In this document: piece after piece, positions 33,001 to 33,878 of the stretch
Layout: every line of letters starts with the position of its first letter
Numbering within the stretch: position 1 is the stretch's first letter
Assembly: GCA_030037755.1 (NCBI GenBank)
Contig: JASHQD010000202.1
Span: 1-33,878 of the forward strand
DNA length: 33,878 nucleotides
DNA from: Terriglobia bacterium
GTDB lineage: Bacteria > Acidobacteriota > Terriglobia > UBA7540
Reading direction: 5' to 3'
Position numbers and translations under genes: made by a program
Notes under the pieces: generated by a model
The model's input: the letters and a program-made list of their open reading frames with translations, nothing else
What the model was told of the DNA's origin: nothing
Databases searched by the model: none

Positions 33001-33878
33001 GCGGCGATTGTGGACCAGAATGGTCTTAACGCGCTCTCCGAACTGGCCACCAATAATGGCAGTTTCACGATTGAAAACGGCGGCAACGCCAACTATACAA
33101 CCGCCGGCAACTTCACAAACAACGGCGCGCTGATCGTCGGCGTCAGCAGCACCTTCGATGTGAACGGCAACCTGACGAACATCTCCGGGACCACAATTTC
33201 GGGCGGCACCTACGAGCTGACCGGCGTGCTGAAGGCGAACAACGCTACCGGCATCGTTACGGATTCCGCGAACATCACCCTGACCGGCACCGGCGAGATG
33301 GAGAATCAGAGCGGCGTCAATGCGTTGACGGGCCTGAACGATGTTGCCTCCGGTGGCGGATTTACTATCAACGGCGGCGCGAACTTTACCACCACGGGCG
33401 CGTTCACGACTGCCGGCAGTCTGACGGTCGGAAACGGCAGCACGTTCACCGCGACGGCCGCTTACACCAACACCGGCACGACGACGGTCCAGAGCGGCGG
33501 CACCTTCAGCGGGAAGTCGACGGTCTCCGGTACCGGAACCTTCACCAACGGCGGGACGCTGGAAGCGACGGCCGGGAATACGCTGACGCTGGAGAGCAAC
33601 GTCACCAACACCGGTGGCACGATCCTGGCGACGGGTAGCGGCGCCGTCCTTGAGCTCGACGGCAACACGATCACCGGCGGGACGCTCATGACCTCGAGCG
33701 GCGGCAGTCTGACGACGGCGGGTACGCCGACGTTGAACGGGTCGAGCGCCGTCACCATCGCGAGCGGCACCACGCTCCCGGTCGCCAATGGCCAGACGCT
33801 GCAAGCGACGGGCACGATCACCAACAACGGCACGGTGAGCCTGAACTCATCCGGGACCGCAACCGAGTTGCTGCTCAC
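30100..33878 (+). CDS. Very large exported Asn/Gly/Thr-rich repeat protein (beta-solenoid), 3' end outside window
   Basis: The frame is open from ATG 30100 to the window end, giving at least 1259 residues. GAAAGAGGG lies 6 bases before the start. A signal peptide covers about 1-37 (WVSLLVLLTVMLGARPDYGQ). The first mature part has SWQVTSGDWSTSGDWSNGVP, a W-rich opening common in autotransporter-like beta-solenoids. The remainder is short strands such as GGTVNLTATITGGTLNV-type blocks (here with variants), built of N, G, T, S, L and V. Five copies of a 172-176 residue unit are recognised by NTIEGTGQLGQ, after which the pattern becomes more varied. It is probably a cell-surface or secreted adhesin-like fibre. 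The anchor or autotransporter domain, if any, is outside the window. Confidence 0.82.
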   Translation, partial: MSIPRFSDLLHSFGKASWVSLLVLLTVMLGARPDYGQCNLSGATSWQVTSGDWSTSGDWSNGVPTSTTNACLTNGTTGAPATTTMTGSGSVLNLQLGSSNTLAVGGNTLNVYGTSIENAGLITFSDGNLTLQNSATLSGGGTLSLSSDVYINEGVSGLTLTNENNTIEGTGQLGQNGLAFVNQSGGTVNATGGTLSLNGTGAVTNSGLLEATSGGSLDIDNNVTNTGGFITAAGGTVNLNATITGGTLNTTAGGVLNTSGSTLNGITVAATGNLTANGTTNLEGTITNNGTITSPNGNLTVAGGNVTLQGGGAVVMQGDTYFNQTSGGGYTLSNVNNTIEGTGQLGQDGLALNNEASGIVNANSNGGTLSLNGGGAVTNAGLLEATSGGILTIQNNVTNTGANITANGGTVNLAATITGGTLNVTGGGTMNTNGATLNTLTVAAGSNLTVNGTTYLEGTITNNGTFTSPNGTITVEGGNVTLQGGGTVVMQSDTYFNQSGGSYTLNNVNNTIEGTGQLGQNGLALNNEANGIVNANSSGGTLSLNGTGTVTNAGLLEATGGGILTIDNNVTNTGANITAAGGTVNLTNSAIITGGTLNVTGTGTMNSGTATLVTLTLSTGSNLTDSGQTYLEGTFTNQGTVTLPNATLTIEGGTGTTLTGGGTVVMQSDSYFNESASGLTLTNVNNTIEGSGQLGQNGMALNNEAGGTVNANNGGTLSLNGGGTVTNAGLLEATNGTLDIDNNVNNTSAGNITANGGTVNLTGSATITGGTLNVTGSGVMDASSAYLNGLTISTGSTVTDTSNVYLEGTITNSGTITLPDTNLSLYNGNVTLQGGGTVQMSSDAYFNQSGGSYTLNNVNNTIEGTGQLGQNGLTINNETAGTIFATGGTLSVNGGGTLTNTGTLEAAAGSSLLVSNPISSSTYASGTLLTGTYNANGTIQLNALGTTGGEIITNDANIILNGSNSGAAAIVDQNGLNALSELATNNGSFTIENGGNANYTTAGNFTNNGALIVGVSSTFDVNGNLTNISGTTISGGTYELTGVLKANNATGIVTDSANITLTGTGEMENQSGVNALTGLNDVASGGGFTINGGANFTTTGAFTTAGSLTVGNGSTFTATAAYTNTGTTTVQSGGTFSGKSTVSGTGTFTNGGTLEATAGNTLTLESNVTNTGGTILATGSGAVLELDGNTITGGTLMTSSGGSLTTAGTPTLNGSSAVTIASGTTLPVANGQTLQATGTITNNGTVSLNSSGTATELLL
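30601..32850 (+). repeat. In-frame tandem repeat inside the large exported protein
   Basis: The GAG/GAA codon of the NTIEGTGQLGQ motif falls at 30601, 31117, 31636, 32164 and 32686. The steps are 516, 519, 528 and 522 bases, all multiples of three. DNA similarity is high between units 2, 3, 4 and 5, for example GGCACGGTGACCAACGCGGG-type blocks recur. Unit 1 is the most diverged, and the fifth unit is cut short. Confidence 0.88.

Noticed and set aside
32311-33804. A 497-codon minus-strand frame and similar frames over 30200-32500
   Set aside because: Shadows of the repeat protein; they repeat with the same period and show no independent start sites or domains.

Overview
The window most likely comes from a soil-type Acidobacteriota bacterium. 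This is inferred from the high GC content, the futalosine menaquinone genes, the many exported peptidases and envelope proteins, and the many short GC-rich hairpin repeats between genes. No rRNA or tRNA gene was found, so the assignment rests on protein character and not on a phylogenetic marker.

Layout. 1-2.1 kb: the 3' part of katG, convergent with mqnA (chorismate dehydratase). 2.1-9.1 kb: a secreted M61 peptidase with a PDZ domain, then four minus-strand genes (DedA membrane protein, DUF6265-like exported protein, exported nucleoside hydrolase, exported beta-helix protein). 9.2-14.5 kb: ubiX-type flavin prenyltransferase, a small exported protein, a UbiA/MqnP-type prenyltransferase, a small minus-strand gene, then mqnE and a fold-type II PLP enzyme. 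With mqnA this gives four genes of one quinone pathway in about 12 kb. 14.5-15.9 kb: an AT-richer, atypical island. It holds a membrane-protein gene between 34-bp inverted repeats and a roughly 225-bp non-coding unit present twice. 15.9-22.4 kb: a GT2 family glycosyltransferase, a small outer-membrane barrel with a four-cysteine loop, then the run pepP-like peptidase / DinB-like protein / small membrane protein / thiE, and a convergent AI-2E family transporter. 22.7-24.5 kb: a two-gene unit behind a near-consensus promoter, coding a small basic protein and a stand-alone Clp-type AAA+ ATPase. 24.9-29.6 kb: an exported protein of unknown function, convergent with a 1067-residue exported M14 carboxypeptidase. 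30.1 kb to the end: the start of a very large exported repeat protein that runs off the window.

Repeats are a strong theme. At least four families (CTGTAGCGGCGGT hairpins, GACAGT-based direct repeats, GTAGGGGC hairpins, and an ATTCCCGCGAAAGCGGGAAT palindrome) fill the intergenic spaces. Several run into gene ends and supply stop codons or C-terminal residues.

The least explained items are the AAA+ pair, whose ATPase keeps a ClpP-loop-like LGF tripeptide, the inverted-repeat-bounded cassette at 14.5-15.3 kb, and the duplicated non-coding unit at 15.4-15.8 kb. All functional calls are by reading protein motifs; no database search was run.
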